Assembly (NCBI GenBank): GCA_023458355.1
Contig: JAEWZS010000026.1
Span: 1 to 6,707 of the forward strand
From: Bacillota bacterium
Lineage (GTDB): Bacteria > Bacillota > Clostridia > Christensenellales > CAG-138
Direction: 5' to 3'
Length of the DNA stretch: 6,707 nt
Shown: in pieces, positions 1-5,967 of the stretch
How the letters are laid out: each line of letters starts with the position of its first letter
Position numbering within the stretch: position 1 is the stretch's first letter
Notes under the pieces: generated by a model
Told to the model about the DNA's origin: nothing
What the model saw: only the letters and a program-made list of their open reading frames with translations
Database searches by the model: none
Made by a program: the position numbers and the translations under genes

Positions 1-1275
1 GGATACGATGGTGAAGATAACGCTCTTTTCGTCGAGCGCAATCAAAATGGCAACGAGGGTAATAACAAGGAGCGTGATGCGGGAAACGCGCATGACTTCC
101 TTGTCGGACGCGCTTTTTTTGAACAGCCCATGATAGATGTTTTTTGCTACCGATGAGGCCGCAATCAACAGATACGAATCCGAGGAGCTGATAGTAGCAG
201 CAAGTATGCCGGACATTATAAGGCCTGCTAAAAGCGGCGGCAAGAGCTTCGTCGAAATGAGGATGAATACATTTTCCGACGCTGATGCGCTTAAAAGCTC
301 AGCCGGGTACAGCGCTCTGCCTACGATGCCGATGAACACGGCTGCAAAAAGGGAGATAAGGACCCACACAACAGCGATGCGCCTCGAGCGTTTGAGTTCT
401 CCTTCCTTGCGGATGGCCATGAAACGCAAAAGCACTTGCGGCATGCCGAAATAGCCCAAGCCCCACGCCATGGTGGAGAGTATGGTAATAAAGCCGTAGG
501 GCTGCGCCGCGTTGAACAGGGGCATACCGTTTTCGATGAGTTGGATTTTGCTCTCATCAACCGCAGGGTTCGCTATACCGAAAAACTCCAAAAAGCCGGG
601 GATAGAATTCGCATTGTCGAGTACGGCGTTAAGTCCGCCCGCTGCAACAATACCCACCGTTAAAACGGTTACAAGGGCTATAATCATAACGATAGCCTGC
701 ATGAAGTCCGATGCGCTTTCAGCCAAAAATCCGCCGATGAGCGTGTAGAGAAGCACGAACACCGCACCGAGTATCATCATGGAAACATAAGATGTACCAA
801 AGAGCGTGGAGAACAGCTTGCCGCAGGTAACAAGGCAGCTTGCCGCATAGACCGTAAAAAATACGAGTATGAACAGCGCCGATATCGTCATCAGTACTTT
901 TTTATTCTCGCGGAAGCGATTGGAGAAAAACTCGGGCAGCGTGATCGCGTTCCCTGCCCTTTCGCTGTAACGGCGGAGTCTTTTTGAAACGATCAGCCAG
1001 TTGAGATACGTACCTATTGCCAAACCTATGGCCGTCCAGGCCGCGTCTGCAAGGCCGCACCAATATGCTACGCCCGGAAGACCCATAAGAAGCCAGCCCG
1101 ACATATCCGACGCTTCTGCGCTCATGGCGGTTACCCATGGCCCCAGCGTGCGCCCGCCCAGAAAATAGTTCTCCGTATTTTGGTTGGCGCGCTTGGCAAA
1201 ATAAGCGCCGATCCCGATGACCACTGCCATGTATACGGCCATGACGATTAAAATTTGTATCGATCCTTCGTTCAT
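1..1275 (-). CDS. putP: Sodium/proline symporter (PutP, SSS family), C-terminus cut by window edge
   Basis: The 425 visible residues belong to the sodium:solute symporter family and most resemble PutP, an inner-membrane carrier that imports proline with Na+. After a first membrane helix (about residues 7-26) comes the family segment ENYFLGGRTLGPWVTAMSAE with ASDMSGWLLMGLPG at 55-68. R42 and D57 match the positions of the functionally important Arg40 and Asp55 of E. coli PutP. Residues 355-371 (SGILAATISSSDSYLLI) are the equivalent of the E. coli segment that supplies Ser/Thr ligands of the second sodium site; here they are serines near 363-365. Many hydrophobic helices fill the rest. The family length is close to 500, so roughly 75 residues lie beyond the edge. 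The start ATG at 1275 is preceded by AAGGAGG (1281-1287) at 5 nt. The gene has its own promoter and is separated by a terminator from the tsaD operon. The substrate is inferred from family resemblance; another solute is possible. Confidence 0.93.
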   Translation of the reverse strand, partial: MNEGSIQILIVMAVYMAVVIGIGAYFAKRANQNTENYFLGGRTLGPWVTAMSAEASDMSGWLLMGLPGVAYWCGLADAAWTAIGLAIGTYLNWLIVSKRLRRYSERAGNAITLPEFFSNRFRENKKVLMTISALFILVFFTVYAASCLVTCGKLFSTLFGTSYVSMMILGAVFVLLYTLIGGFLAESASDFMQAIVMIIALVTVLTVGIVAAGGLNAVLDNANSIPGFLEFFGIANPAVDESKIQLIENGMPLFNAAQPYGFITILSTMAWGLGYFGMPQVLLRFMAIRKEGELKRSRRIAVVWVLISLFAAVFIGIVGRALYPAELLSASASENVFILISTKLLPPLLAGLIMSGILAATISSSDSYLLIAASSVAKNIYHGLFKKSASDKEVMRVSRITLLVITLVAILIALDEKSVIFTIVS

Positions 1276-1327
1276 GAGAACCTCCTTCTCCGCAGCCGCA
1301 CATACTCGGCGCAGGTAAATTTCATAT

Positions 1328-1356
1328 ATTATATATGATGGTGAAGGAAAGTACAA
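1328..1356 (-). promoter_or_regulatory. Sigma-A-type promoter of putP
   Basis: Read on the minus strand, TTGTAC (1351-1356) and a perfect TATAAT (1328-1333) are separated by 17 nt. They lie about 50 nt upstream of the putP start, just downstream of the terminator that closes the preceding operon. The -10 box sits inside an almost perfect palindrome, CATATATTATATATG (1323-1337), which could be a regulator site or just AT-rich sequence. Confidence 0.75.
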
Positions 1357-1393
1357 CGTATATTTTTACGAAATATGCAAATAGTATTCTTCC

Positions 1394-1431
1394 AAAAAAA
1401 TGCGATACAGCTTTGCTGTATCGCATTTTTT
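1394..1431 (-). terminator. Intrinsic terminator after tsaD (symmetrical)
   Basis: TGCGATACAGC (1401-1411) pairs with GCTGTATCGCA (1415-1425) around a TTT loop. The stem is flanked by seven As (1394-1400) and six Ts (1426-1431), so it can extend further and carries a T tract in either direction. It lies 34 nt past the tsaD stop and ends the Nudix-DUF1461-tsaD transcript before the putP promoter. Confidence 0.9.
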
Positions 1432-1464
1432 ATAAGAATTGTTATCCGTATAAAAATACACACT

Positions 1465-2526
1465 CTATTCGAGGGTCAGTGCGGGGACCGCGTTAAGAGA
1501 AAGTTCTGAGTGTTCACCGCTTAATAGTGCGTAATAGCCCGCACAGCCAATCATAGCTGCGTTATCGGTACAGAAGCGAAACTCAGGGCAATAAAAAGAG
1601 ATGCCTGCTTTATTAGCCCGCATTCGCAAGGCCTCGCGCAAAGACTTGTTGGCGCTTACGCCGCCCGCAAGGGCAAGCTTATTTTTACTAAGGCTTAAAG
1701 CAGCACGGACGGATTTTTCCGCGAGTGCGTTTACGACGGAACGCTGGAAGGAGGCTGCAACATCTGCATAGGAGAGCGTTTCCCCCTTTTGCTTCGCAGT
1801 ATGGAGAAGGTTCACAACCGCTGTCTTAATGCCGGAAAAGCTGAAGTCGAAGCCCTCCCCCTCGTTTAAGGAAGAGTGGAAGGCATAGGCGTTCGGGTTG
1901 CCGTTTAAAGCAAGCTGTTCGAGTTGAGGGCCGCCCGGGTAGGAAAGCCCAAGCGCACGAGCTGCCTTATCAAACGCCTCACCCGCTGCGTCATCGCGCG
2001 TTTTGCCTATGAGCGAGAATTTGCGATACTCCTCCACCAGCACAATGTGGCTGTGCCCGCCGGAGGCAACAAGGCAATCATAAGGCGGTTCAAGCTCGCT
2101 GTAAGAAATGTAGTTGGCGGCAATATGCCCCTCGATATGGTTCACGCCTATAAGAGGGATATCCAAAGCCAGCGCGAGGCCTTTTGCATAACTTACACCG
2201 GTTAGAAGCGCACCTACAAGACCGGGGCCGTAGGTTACGGCCACGGCGGCGATGTCATGAAACGTACAGCCTGCCTTATTTAGTGCGTCTGAAACCACGG
2301 GACCGAGCTTCTCCACATGGCTTCTTGAGGCAAGCTCCGGCACCACGCCGCCATATTGCTTATGGAGCGGTATCTGTGTGTAAACGCTCATGGAAAGAAC
2401 ACTGCGAGGCGCGTTTAAAACGGCGGCAGCTGTCTCATCGCAGGAGGTTTCTATGGCAAGAACAAGCCCGCCTTCTTTTAGCAGAGGCTCTGCTGGATTT
2501 TTGAGAATAGATGCGTCAGCGTGCAT
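1465..2526 (-). CDS. tsaD: tRNA N6-adenosine threonylcarbamoyltransferase TsaD
   Basis: TsaD (Gcp/YgjD/Kae1 family) transfers the threonylcarbamoyl group from threonylcarbamoyl-AMP to A37 of ANN-reading tRNAs, working with TsaB and TsaE. The ASKHA-fold signatures are all present (353-residue numbering): IETSCDE at 25-31, PELASRSH at 63-70, the metal-binding NHIEGH with H130 and H134, SGGHS at 155-159, DDAAGEAFDK at 178-187, FSFSGIKT at 228-235, GGVSANK at 288-294, and CTDNAAMIG with metal ligand D321. Length and motif order are normal for an intact enzyme. I chose the ATG at 2526 because AAGG (2534-2537) sits 7 nt upstream. The ATG at 2532 (two residues longer) would have that site only 1 nt away. 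Either start overlaps the upstream gene's stop, so translational coupling is likely. The gene is last in a three-gene operon and is followed by a terminator. Confidence 0.97.
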   Translation of the reverse strand: MHADASILKNPAEPLLKEGGLVLAIETSCDETAAAVLNAPRSVLSMSVYTQIPLHKQYGGVVPELASRSHVEKLGPVVSDALNKAGCTFHDIAAVAVTYGPGLVGALLTGVSYAKGLALALDIPLIGVNHIEGHIAANYISYSELEPPYDCLVASGGHSHIVLVEEYRKFSLIGKTRDDAAGEAFDKAARALGLSYPGGPQLEQLALNGNPNAYAFHSSLNEGEGFDFSFSGIKTAVVNLLHTAKQKGETLSYADVAASFQRSVVNALAEKSVRAALSLSKNKLALAGGVSANKSLREALRMRANKAGISFYCPEFRFCTDNAAMIGCAGYYALLSGEHSELSLNAVPALTLE

Positions 2527-3232
2527 GTTCATACCTTGCTTTTAGTCTGTATTTTATAAAAAACGCTGCCGCGAGCATCAGAGCAAAGCAAAGTACAAAG
2601 CGTGATGCAAAGCGCAGTACAATGTCCGAAAACAGTCTCTCGGGGCAGATGAGTATCATACGGTCGGTCAAGGGGTTTAATAACCACAGATCATTGGAGA
2701 AAAATAAGTAATGGAACGCCGTCCAGAATGCGTTGAAGTCTATAAAGGCAAACAGGCCAATGCCCGCAAGGAGCAATATAAAAGCCGCGGACGCGTAAAG
2801 AAAGCCGCGCGCGAGAATCATTAAGAAGTCCTTTTTCGTAAGCAAGAACGCGCCTAAAAGTAGTATAACCCCTAAAATAGCACCATAAGTGCGCACAAAA
2901 CGCCATGCCTGATATAGATTGCGGACGTCTATCATGTGATCCGCTTCGCGCTCGTTGTACATGGATACAGCTTCGCCATAATGGTGTACGGTAAGCTCGA
3001 TGGTGTCGACGCGGCCTTCCATGTAATCGATAAGGCGCATGACGGCGTCTGTGCTGTCGCTGACTGAAATGCCGATTTTCTCCGTCAGGTCGAGTTTTTC
3101 ATATTCACGCTCAAACCACGAGCGGTCGTTGATTGAAATCTGTAAAGCGGTAAACAGCACGGAAACGATCAACAATAAGGATGCAACGGTAGATAGTACA
3201 AGTGCAAGCTTCCTTTTAACGCGGTTACTCAT
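2516..3232 (-). CDS. DUF1461/TIGR01906 integral membrane protein, Lit-like (possible lipoprotein transacylase)
   Basis: A 238-residue protein with four predicted membrane helices (about 9-31, 113-131, 142-164, 205-226) and a long hydrophilic loop of about 80 residues between helices 1 and 2. The family signatures are NEREADHMIDVRNL at 93-106 and FHYLFFSNDLWLLNPLTDRM at 173-192, followed by ICPERLFSDIV at 195-205. H99 and H174 are the histidines in these conserved blocks. From established knowledge, Lit of enterococci and Bacillus, which makes lyso-form lipoproteins by moving an N-acyl chain within the lipoprotein, belongs to this family; function here is by family only. The start at 3232 has AAGGGG (3240-3245) 7 nt upstream and leaves 16 nt after the Nudix stop. 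A reading frame open to 3322 would overlap the Nudix gene with a low-quality Arg/Ser-rich extension, so I rejected it. The 3' end overlaps the tsaD start. Confidence 0.85.
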   Translation of the reverse strand: MSNRVKRKLALVLSTVASLLLIVSVLFTALQISINDRSWFEREYEKLDLTEKIGISVSDSTDAVMRLIDYMEGRVDTIELTVHHYGEAVSMYNEREADHMIDVRNLYQAWRFVRTYGAILGVILLLGAFLLTKKDFLMILARGFLYASAAFILLLAGIGLFAFIDFNAFWTAFHYLFFSNDLWLLNPLTDRMILICPERLFSDIVLRFASRFVLCFALMLAAAFFIKYRLKARYEHAR

Positions 3233-3248
3233 ATCGACACCCCTTATC

Positions 3249-3974
3249 TTACGCGATGGGGATGCATGCAAGCGCACGGTCAAGCGCGTCGATTGCCTCG
3301 CCCTCGAGCTCTTGGCGGCCAAGCGTTAATAATCGTGCGATGCGTTCGCGTGGCTGCGCATTTAGCGCAACGAGTGCTGAAAACAGTACATGTGCATGGT
3401 CCGCGGCAAGGTCGCCTTTGCCGGCGGGTGCCGGGTAGGAGCCGAGCATATCATAGCGGAGTTTTGCGCGCGCGGTAAGTATACGGCTTCCGAACAGCGT
3501 CATCCGGTAGGTTTCTGCCGAGGCAGCTTTCGCTTCGAGCTGTGTTTCCACAATAAAATAGGCAGCGGCAGCGGCATCGTCGCCGGCTTTTGGTTTTTGT
3601 GAGCTCATAGGAGCAATCGCGTAATGGCCTACGCTTATGATACGCGTGCGAGGGTCGCGATCCACCGCACCAAATGTACCAAACGGTCTAAGCGTAAATC
3701 CCTCCATACCGGTTTCTTCAAAAAGTTCGCGACCGGCGGCGTCAACAAGCTCCTCACCCGGCTCGATAAATCCGCCCGGAAGCGCATACTCGTTTATATA
3801 TGGATGCCGCCCTCGCTTCACAAGAAGCACTGCCAGGCTAAATAGCCCGGAATTCTCCAAAAGTGTAAACAGCGCAATGTCCACCGTCACCGAGGGGCGC
3901 TGATATTTGTTGGGATCGTATGCGGCCAAAAATTCGGCGAGCGTCTGCCCGTGTTCATCCCGAAGCTCTTTCAT
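3249..3974 (-). CDS. Nudix hydrolase (ADP-ribose pyrophosphatase/NrtR-like Nudix domain)
   Basis: The 241-residue product carries a complete Nudix box, GX5EX7REUXEEXGU, at residues 68-90: G68, E74, R82, E83, E86, E87, G89, with Met at 90. This box binds the divalent metal and hydrolyses nucleoside diphosphates linked to another group. The N-terminal AAYDPNKYQRPSVTVDIALFTLL (about 17-39) is typical of the COG1051-type Nudix proteins that include ADP-ribose hydrolases and the NrtR regulators of NAD metabolism. About 100 residues follow the Nudix domain. They look helical and end in an Arg/Leu-rich segment (206-241) but show no winged-helix signature I can defend. The substrate is therefore unknown. 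The product is soluble with no signal peptide. The ATG at 3974 has only a weak AGG-type site upstream. It is the first gene of the operon with the Lit-like gene and tsaD; the link to tRNA or lipoprotein work is positional only. Confidence 0.9.
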   Translation of the reverse strand: MKELRDEHGQTLAEFLAAYDPNKYQRPSVTVDIALFTLLENSGLFSLAVLLVKRGRHPYINEYALPGGFIEPGEELVDAAGRELFEETGMEGFTLRPFGTFGAVDRDPRTRIISVGHYAIAPMSSQKPKAGDDAAAAAYFIVETQLEAKAASAETYRMTLFGSRILTARAKLRYDMLGSYPAPAGKGDLAADHAHVLFSALVALNAQPRERIARLLTLGRQELEGEAIDALDRALACIPIA

Positions 3975-4025
3975 GTTCGCCTAATGCCTTTCTATCAGCT
4001 TTTTTTGAGCACGTCATTTTTCTAT

Positions 4026-4047
4026 ATTATAGCTTAAAAACAGTCAA
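4026..4047 (-). promoter_or_regulatory. Candidate promoter of the Nudix-DUF1461-tsaD operon
   Basis: On the minus strand there is a perfect TATAAT (4026-4031) about 50 nt before the Nudix start, in an AT-rich stretch. TTGACT (4042-4047) lies only 10 nt from it. Used with the next -10-like hexamer TATAGA (4021-4026) it gives a 15-nt spacing. TATAAT itself would use a poor -35 17 nt away. The exact pairing is unclear; a promoter in this segment is likely because the operon has no other upstream AT-rich space. Confidence 0.5.
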
Positions 4048-4074
4048 TCTTACCATACATAATTCCCGGGAGCA

Positions 4075-4092
4075 CTTTCATATATATGAAAG
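4075..4092. repeat. Perfect 18-nt palindrome CTTTCATATATATGAAAG
   Basis: A fully self-complementary 18-mer lies upstream of the operon promoter region, exactly where the sequence changes from AT-rich to strongly GC-rich. It could be a dimeric regulator site, or the edge of the GC-rich element that follows. It is directly followed by GAGGGAA, which looks like a ribosome binding site but leads to no credible gene. Confidence 0.6.
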
Positions 4093-4121
4093 GAGGGAAC
4101 CGGGCGCCGCGCGGACAAATA

Positions 4122-4445
4122 AAGCACACCAAGCCTATCCAAATCCGGTCGGCCGTATGCAACCGCCCCCATAGCTTTGTTGAGGCCGCTCACCGTAGGC
4201 CCGCTACGCTTTCACGTCCTCGCCTCGCTCTGAGGGCGGTTGCGTACGGGCGACTCCATTGGACCTGAGCTGCATGCTTTGAGGCGGGTTCAAGGCGGAG
4301 GAGGAAGGCATAGCGTCCGGCTCTGCCGGAGCCCTTTGGGCCAAGGCCTGTGGCCTTGCGTGCGGTGGCTATTCCGTCCGACTTTCAACACAGAAACCGC
4401 CCAAAGCATACAGCTCCGGCGGGTTCGGATAGGCTTGGTGTGCTT
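4122..4445. repeat. Large palindromic element with three-way-junction layout (possible structured RNA or mobile palindromic repeat)
   Basis: Three nested inverted repeats are visible. Outer stem A: 4122-4140 pairs perfectly over 19 bp with 4427-4445. Inside it stem B: 4148-4168 pairs with 4234-4254 over 21 positions, with one mismatch and one G-T pair. Stem C: 4268-4290 pairs with 4394-4415 with one bulged A (4282) and two mismatches. Stem B encloses CGTAG (4194-4198)/CTACG (4204-4208) and GAGGC (4182-4186)/GCCTC (4222-4226). Stem C encloses two tight hairpins: TCCGGC-TCT-GCCGGA (4316-4330) and AAGGCC-TGT-GGCCTT (4343-4357). The open frames through it are short, Arg-rich and lack ribosome sites, so I call it non-coding. 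The heptamer CAAATAA occurs at 4116-4122 and 4521-4527, a possible but weak target duplication. Confidence 0.7.
4338..4364 (+). repeat. Dispersed hairpin repeat, copy 1
   Basis: This 27-nt module (hairpin AAGGCC-TGT-GGCCTT plus flank GCGTGCG) matches the reverse complement of 5854-5880 at 25 of 27 positions, the two differences falling in the loop. The asymmetric GCGTGCG flank shows that the copies are truly inverted and not just two similar palindromes. Confidence 0.7.
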
Positions 4446-4460
4446 ACTGGCACGCGCGCA

Positions 4461-4480
4461 GCGAGGCTCATCCGCCTCGC
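4461..4480. repeat. GC-rich hairpin outside the three-way element
   Basis: GCGAGGC (4461-4467) pairs with GCCTCGC (4474-4480) around loop TCATCC. Between here and the next element (4481-4573) there is only a weak hairpin, GCTTC (4528-4532)/GAAGC (4557-4561), and a run of seven Ts (4567-4573). I see no gene. Confidence 0.55.
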
Positions 4481-4573
4481 AGCCAAACCACACGGTGTTC
4501 GGTCCACCCCATCTAAGCAGCAAATAAGCTTCCTTTCGGTTTCGTGAAGTATACGCGAAGCCCGCCTTTTTTT

Positions 4574-4722
4574 ACTCCCCCAACGAAATCCTGAAATATC
4601 TTGGCGGTCTATTTGCCGCCAGTCTGCGGCGCTCGGAATACAGCCCGGTATGCCTACGCTTTTTTCCTAGTCTGGCGACAAATATCCTCGCCAATCTGAA
4701 TTCATAATTTCATTGGGGGAGC
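4574..4722. repeat. Symmetrical inverted-repeat element with one hairpin in each arm, just upstream of the 324-aa gene
   Basis: Positions 4574-4624 and the reverse complement of 4670-4722 align along about 50 nt at roughly 70% identity. The termini match at 14 of 15 (4575-4589 against 4707-4721). Each arm also folds on itself: TGGCGG (4602-4607)/CCGCCA (4616-4621) on the left and TGGCGA (4673-4678)/TCGCCA (4688-4693) on the right. The innermost pair is G-C in one arm and A-T in the other, a compensatory change. The centre holds a terminator-like hairpin. The element ends about 12 nt before the ribosome site of the 324-aa gene, so it may be its leader. A MITE-like insertion is the main alternative; no clear target duplication was found. 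Confidence 0.65.
4629..4665 (+). terminator. Terminator-like hairpin in the leader of the 324-aa gene (possible attenuator)
   Basis: GGAATAC (4635-4641) pairs with GTATGCC (4648-4654) at 6 of 7 positions around AGCCCG. An outer GCG (4629-4631)/CGC (4657-4659) extends it across an internal loop, and six Ts follow at 4660-4665. It could stop transcription entering 4744-5718 from upstream. The overlapping alternative hairpin GCCGC (4615-4619)/GCGGC (4626-4630) would exclude both the left-arm hairpin and the base of this stem. Confidence 0.45.
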
Positions 4723-4743
4723 AATACTTATCTGGAGGCAAAA

Positions 4744-5718
4744 ATGGAAAAGCTCTTCATACTCACCGGAGATATTGTGGGAACTATGCGCGTGCGTACC
4801 GAAAAGCAAGGCACTTTTGTAGAGATACTGTTACGCAGAGCAGCGGAAGGCACTTTTACAGTGTATCTGGTGGACGGTCGCGGCGTATTGTGTGAGGTAG
4901 GGCTGGATGCAAAGTTAAGAGGATCCGTTCCGCGCCCGTTTGACGTACATGCGGTGCTTCTTGTTGCGGATAAACCGCGTGAGACAGAGTTTTTGGCGGA
5001 GGGCGGCTTTATAGGTAGGGTCAAGTTAAAAGAGCAGGCCAAGCGCGATGTTCGCATTTTAAGGTCGTCTGCGCCAATGAAAACCGAGGTACGTACTGCG
5101 GTGTTAAAGTCGGAAATATCCGTTTTACCGCATGCGGTAGATGTTAAAAAGCCTTTGCTCGATAAGGTTGAAACGGATGCAGCACAAGTTGTCGAAGAGG
5201 AAACGCCACCACAAAGTACCGTTATTACACAACCGAAGCTTTACGGGGCGGGAAATGCCGCGGAGGCAATCAACGGTGAAGTAAATATCGTTAAAGAATA
5301 TGCCGTCCACGCGGACAATGCGCGGGAGAAAGAGGAAAACGCGCCTGAGAGCGCCTTTCGTGCGCCCGAGGGGACGCAAAGCACGCGCGCGCTGGACGAG
5401 ATACTCAAGAAGGCGGATGAGCTTTTTCGCCCGCTTGATGAGCAGTTTACGATCAAAGCTAATGAGCCTGCGCCTGAGAATGCCGTATACAACCCATTTC
5501 CTGATGCTTTCCCAACCTCGAGTTGGAAAAAAGTGAATTATCCCGGCACAAGCCGGTTTTATCTGGAGGGCGAGATGGAGAAAAACGGTGCAAAGCTTAC
5601 ACTCCATGCATTGCCCGGTGAATATTCGCCTGTAGCGCCCATGCGCCGCAGGGGCTTTACGCATTTCTACCGCGCAACGGACGGCGGCGGGTATTGGGTA
5701 AGGGTAAGGAAGCGCTGA
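4744..5718 (+). CDS. Uncharacterised hydrophilic two-domain protein (324 aa)
   Basis: I do not recognise a named family. The product has no signal peptide and no membrane helix, so it is probably cytoplasmic. Residues 1-105 look like a compact beta-rich domain (LTGDIVGTMRV, GTFVEILLRR, GTFTVYLVDGRGVLCEVGL). Residues about 106-245 form an acidic, Ala/Glu/Pro-rich linker of low complexity, probably unstructured with one short helix (214-228). Residues 249-324 form a second compact domain with many aromatics and glycines: YNPFPDAFPTSSWKKVNYPG, FYLEGE, ALPGEYSP, RRRGFTHFYR, GGGYWVRV. From memory this plan recalls uncharacterised clostridial proteins with a C-terminal NPFP...W...YP...GGYWV domain, but I cannot confirm this. 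The ATG at 4744 is preceded by GGAGG (4734-4738) at 5 nt. The gene stands alone, divergent from the Nudix operon, and is bordered on both sides by hairpin-rich non-coding DNA. Confidence 0.85.
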   Translation: MEKLFILTGDIVGTMRVRTEKQGTFVEILLRRAAEGTFTVYLVDGRGVLCEVGLDAKLRGSVPRPFDVHAVLLVADKPRETEFLAEGGFIGRVKLKEQAKRDVRILRSSAPMKTEVRTAVLKSEISVLPHAVDVKKPLLDKVETDAAQVVEEETPPQSTVITQPKLYGAGNAAEAINGEVNIVKEYAVHADNAREKEENAPESAFRAPEGTQSTRALDEILKKADELFRPLDEQFTIKANEPAPENAVYNPFPDAFPTSSWKKVNYPGTSRFYLEGEMEKNGAKLTLHALPGEYSPVAPMRRRGFTHFYRATDGGGYWVRVRKR

Positions 5719-5729
5719 CGCTTTTCGCA

Positions 5730-5842
5730 GGCATGGCTTGCGAGCCATGCCCGCGAGGGGGAAAGAAGGTTTACACATCCGCCTCTCGCGCTGCGGCGCT
5801 CCCGTGCGGCGGATGTGAAAGGAACGAAAGACTACGCCTTTC
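5730..5842. repeat. Hairpins directly downstream of the 324-aa gene
   Basis: GGCATGGCT (5730-5738) pairs perfectly with AGCCATGCC (5743-5751) around TGCG. CACATCCGCC (5774-5783) pairs perfectly with GGCGGATGTG (5808-5817). The second stem competes with GAAAGG (5817-5822)/CCTTTC (5837-5842), which can extend to ATCC (5843-5846 region) across a small bulge. There is no T tract after any of them, so these are not typical terminators. No gene is seen. Confidence 0.6.
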
Positions 5843-5853
5843 ATCCGTTTTAA

Positions 5854-5967
5854 CGCACGCAAGGCCGTAGGCCTTGGCCCACGCGAGGCCAAAGGCCGAG
5901 GCCTGAAGGCGACCCCTGCTTTCAGGCTCCGGCTATGCCGGACGAGAAGGGCTCCGGCTTTGCCGGA
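5854..5967 (-). repeat. Dispersed hairpin repeat, copy 2, with extra hairpin units
   Basis: Consecutive short stems: AAGGCC-GTA-GGCCTT (5861-5875), GGCC-AAA-GGCC (5887-5897), GCCTGAA (5901-5907)/TTCAGGC (5921-5927), TCCGGC-TAT-GCCGGA (5928-5942) and TCCGGC-TTT-GCCGGA (5953-5967). The last two are near-identical direct repeats. In reverse complement, the outer modules occur in the same order as 4314-4364 in the other gap, but here about 68 nt of additional hairpins separate them. This points to a modular palindromic repeat family. Confidence 0.65.

Noticed and set aside
902..1303. 133-aa minus-strand open frame
   Set aside because: It is a shifted-frame shadow of putP; the putP frame shows the complete symporter motifs and has the AGGAGG site.
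3233..3322. Longer start for the DUF1461 gene (30 extra residues)
   Set aside because: It would overlap the end of the Nudix gene by over 70 nt and add an Arg/Ser-rich tail before the first helix; the ATG at 3232 has its own AAGGGG site.
4005..4031. Divergent plus-strand promoter (TTGAGC with TATAGC) for the 324-aa gene
   Set aside because: The -10 match is poor and it lies over 700 nt from the start, beyond the whole structured element; it may be only the complement of the minus-strand promoter.
4290..4523. 77-aa minus-strand and overlapping plus-strand frames in the first GC-rich gap
   Set aside because: They lie within nested inverted repeats, have no ribosome site, and give Arg/Pro/Cys-rich sequence of the kind produced by GC-rich non-coding DNA.
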